Shown here piece after piece: positions 63,533-64,000 of a stretch of DNA of 64,000 bases. The DNA is from Ensifer sp. IC3342 (lineage in GTDB: Bacteria > Pseudomonadota > Alphaproteobacteria > Rhizobiales > Rhizobiaceae). The notes under the pieces are model-generated. The model did no database searches, had not been told where the DNA came from, and saw only the letters and a program-made list of their open reading frames with translations. Made by a program: the position numbers and the translations under genes. The first letter of the stretch is position 1; each line of letters begins with the position of its first letter. Where the stretch lies: contig NZ_JADYVE010000002.1 in assembly GCF_020193655.1 (NCBI RefSeq), forward strand, positions 62,001-126,000. Direction: 5' to 3'.

Positions 63533-64000
63533 CTACTCCATGATACGGGGTAGCCGCTCGGCGAGTTTGTCGATCACCACCCGGAGTTTTGGGCGCATAA
63601 GTTGTGTTTGCGGCCAGACGGCGTAAGCCTTGAAGATCTGTCCGGGCCGGTCCGTAAGCACCCTCACCAGTTCGCCGCGCTGCACGCGATCGCGCACCAG
63701 CCAGCATGGCAGCCAGGCGAGGCCGAGGCCATCGGCTGCGGCATCGGCGATGGCGGCAAGATCATCCAGCCGCAAACGGGTCTTCGGCGTCACGTCTTCG
63801 GTCGTATTCCCCTTGACCGGAAAGGACCACGGGCGCTGGTGACCGCTCCGCGCGTAGACGACGGCATCATGCATGGTGAGGTCATCAAGGCTTGTCGGTG
63901 TGCCGTGTGCTTCGAGATAGGCGGGCGCCGCGCAGACAGTCATGCGCTGATCGGCGATCGCACGTGCCATGAGGCTCGGGTCGGTGCCCGCGGAACCGTT
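63533..64000 (-). CDS. LysR-family regulator, C-terminal part cut by the window edge
   Basis: At least 155 residues of a LysR effector-binding domain are visible, open to the window end: MTVCAAPAYLEAHGTPTSLDDL, HDAVVYARSGHQRPWSFPV, DGLGLAWLPCWLVRDRV and a C-terminal LRVVIDKLAERLPRIME. The winged-helix DNA-binding part must lie beyond position 64000. The reading continues past an internal ATG at 63970 (upstream residues TDPSLM), so that is not the start. Target unknown. Confidence 0.85.
   Translation of the reverse strand, partial: NGSAGTDPSLMARAIADQRMTVCAAPAYLEAHGTPTSLDDLTMHDAVVYARSGHQRPWSFPVKGNTTEDVTPKTRLRLDDLAAIADAAADGLGLAWLPCWLVRDRVQRGELVRVLTDRPGQIFKAYAVWPQTQLMRPKLRVVIDKLAERLPRIME

Overview
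The window reads as the chromosome of a GC-rich alphaproteobacterium of the Rhizobiaceae, most likely Sinorhizobium/Ensifer. The grounds are the rhizobial urease operon with its extra internal genes, a liv operon carrying a small DUF6867-type membrane gene, a tetrameric sarcosine oxidase operon, a quinone/heme-type membrane adenylate cyclase, and many dispersed palindromic intergenic repeats of the RIME kind known from rhizobia. No rRNA, tRNA, CRISPR array, phage or insertion sequence was recognised. This is mainly a catabolic and transport region for nitrogen compounds.

Region by region. 1-13.5 kb: amino-compound and polyamine catabolism. It holds two FCD-type GntR regulators, an XRE-cupin regulator with an M24 peptidase, a glutamine-synthetase-like ligase overlapping a FAD amine oxidase (a PuuA/PuuB-like pair), a transglutaminase-like protein that lacks its cysteine nucleophile, a PuuC-like aldehyde dehydrogenase, a DMT exporter, an aminotransferase and a LysR regulator. 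13.6-19.9 kb: a ureohydrolase (agmatinase/guanidino-acid type), a PotDABC-like ABC importer and a nitrilase-family amidase, the last four genes tightly coupled. 20-25 kb: two MhqO-like dioxygenases, one fused to an MhqD-like hydrolase, an FMN reductase, an SDR and a CysQ phosphatase. 25.3-30.5 kb: soxBDAG. 30.8-36.4 kb: livHMGF, DUF6867, livK. 36.5-38.2 kb: an OhrR-like regulator divergent from a Tat-exported haloperoxidase-like hydrolase. 38.4-46.7 kb: urease genes ureD-A-B-C-E-F-G interleaved with DUF1272, LprI-like, GT29-like, peroxiredoxin and ABM genes. 46.8-52.2 kb: an Fnr-type regulator and an RND efflux pair. 52.8-57.5 kb: a second ABC importer of the NMT1/SsuA class with an embedded acetyltransferase, and a cupin gene. 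57.5-61.7 kb: reductive pyrimidine/hydantoin catabolism (hyuC, a CdiI-like immunity gene, hydA) divergent from rutR, with a RutR-box-like site between them. 61.7-63.4 kb: a membrane 2Fe-2S adenylate cyclase. Both window edges cut a gene.

How it fits together (inference): imported polyamines, guanidino compounds and pyrimidine breakdown products are stripped of nitrogen. The ureohydrolase would release urea, which the urease turns into ammonia. Sarcosine oxidase feeds one-carbon and glycine metabolism, and the liv system imports branched-chain amino acids. Several regulators sit next to visible operator-like palindromes. The least ordinary items are the CdiI-like gene coupled at both ends inside the hyuC-hydA operon, the MhqO-MhqD fusion, the sialyltransferase-fold (GT29-like) gene inside the urease operon, the transglutaminase-like protein without its cysteine, and RIME elements that supply the stop codons of flanking genes.
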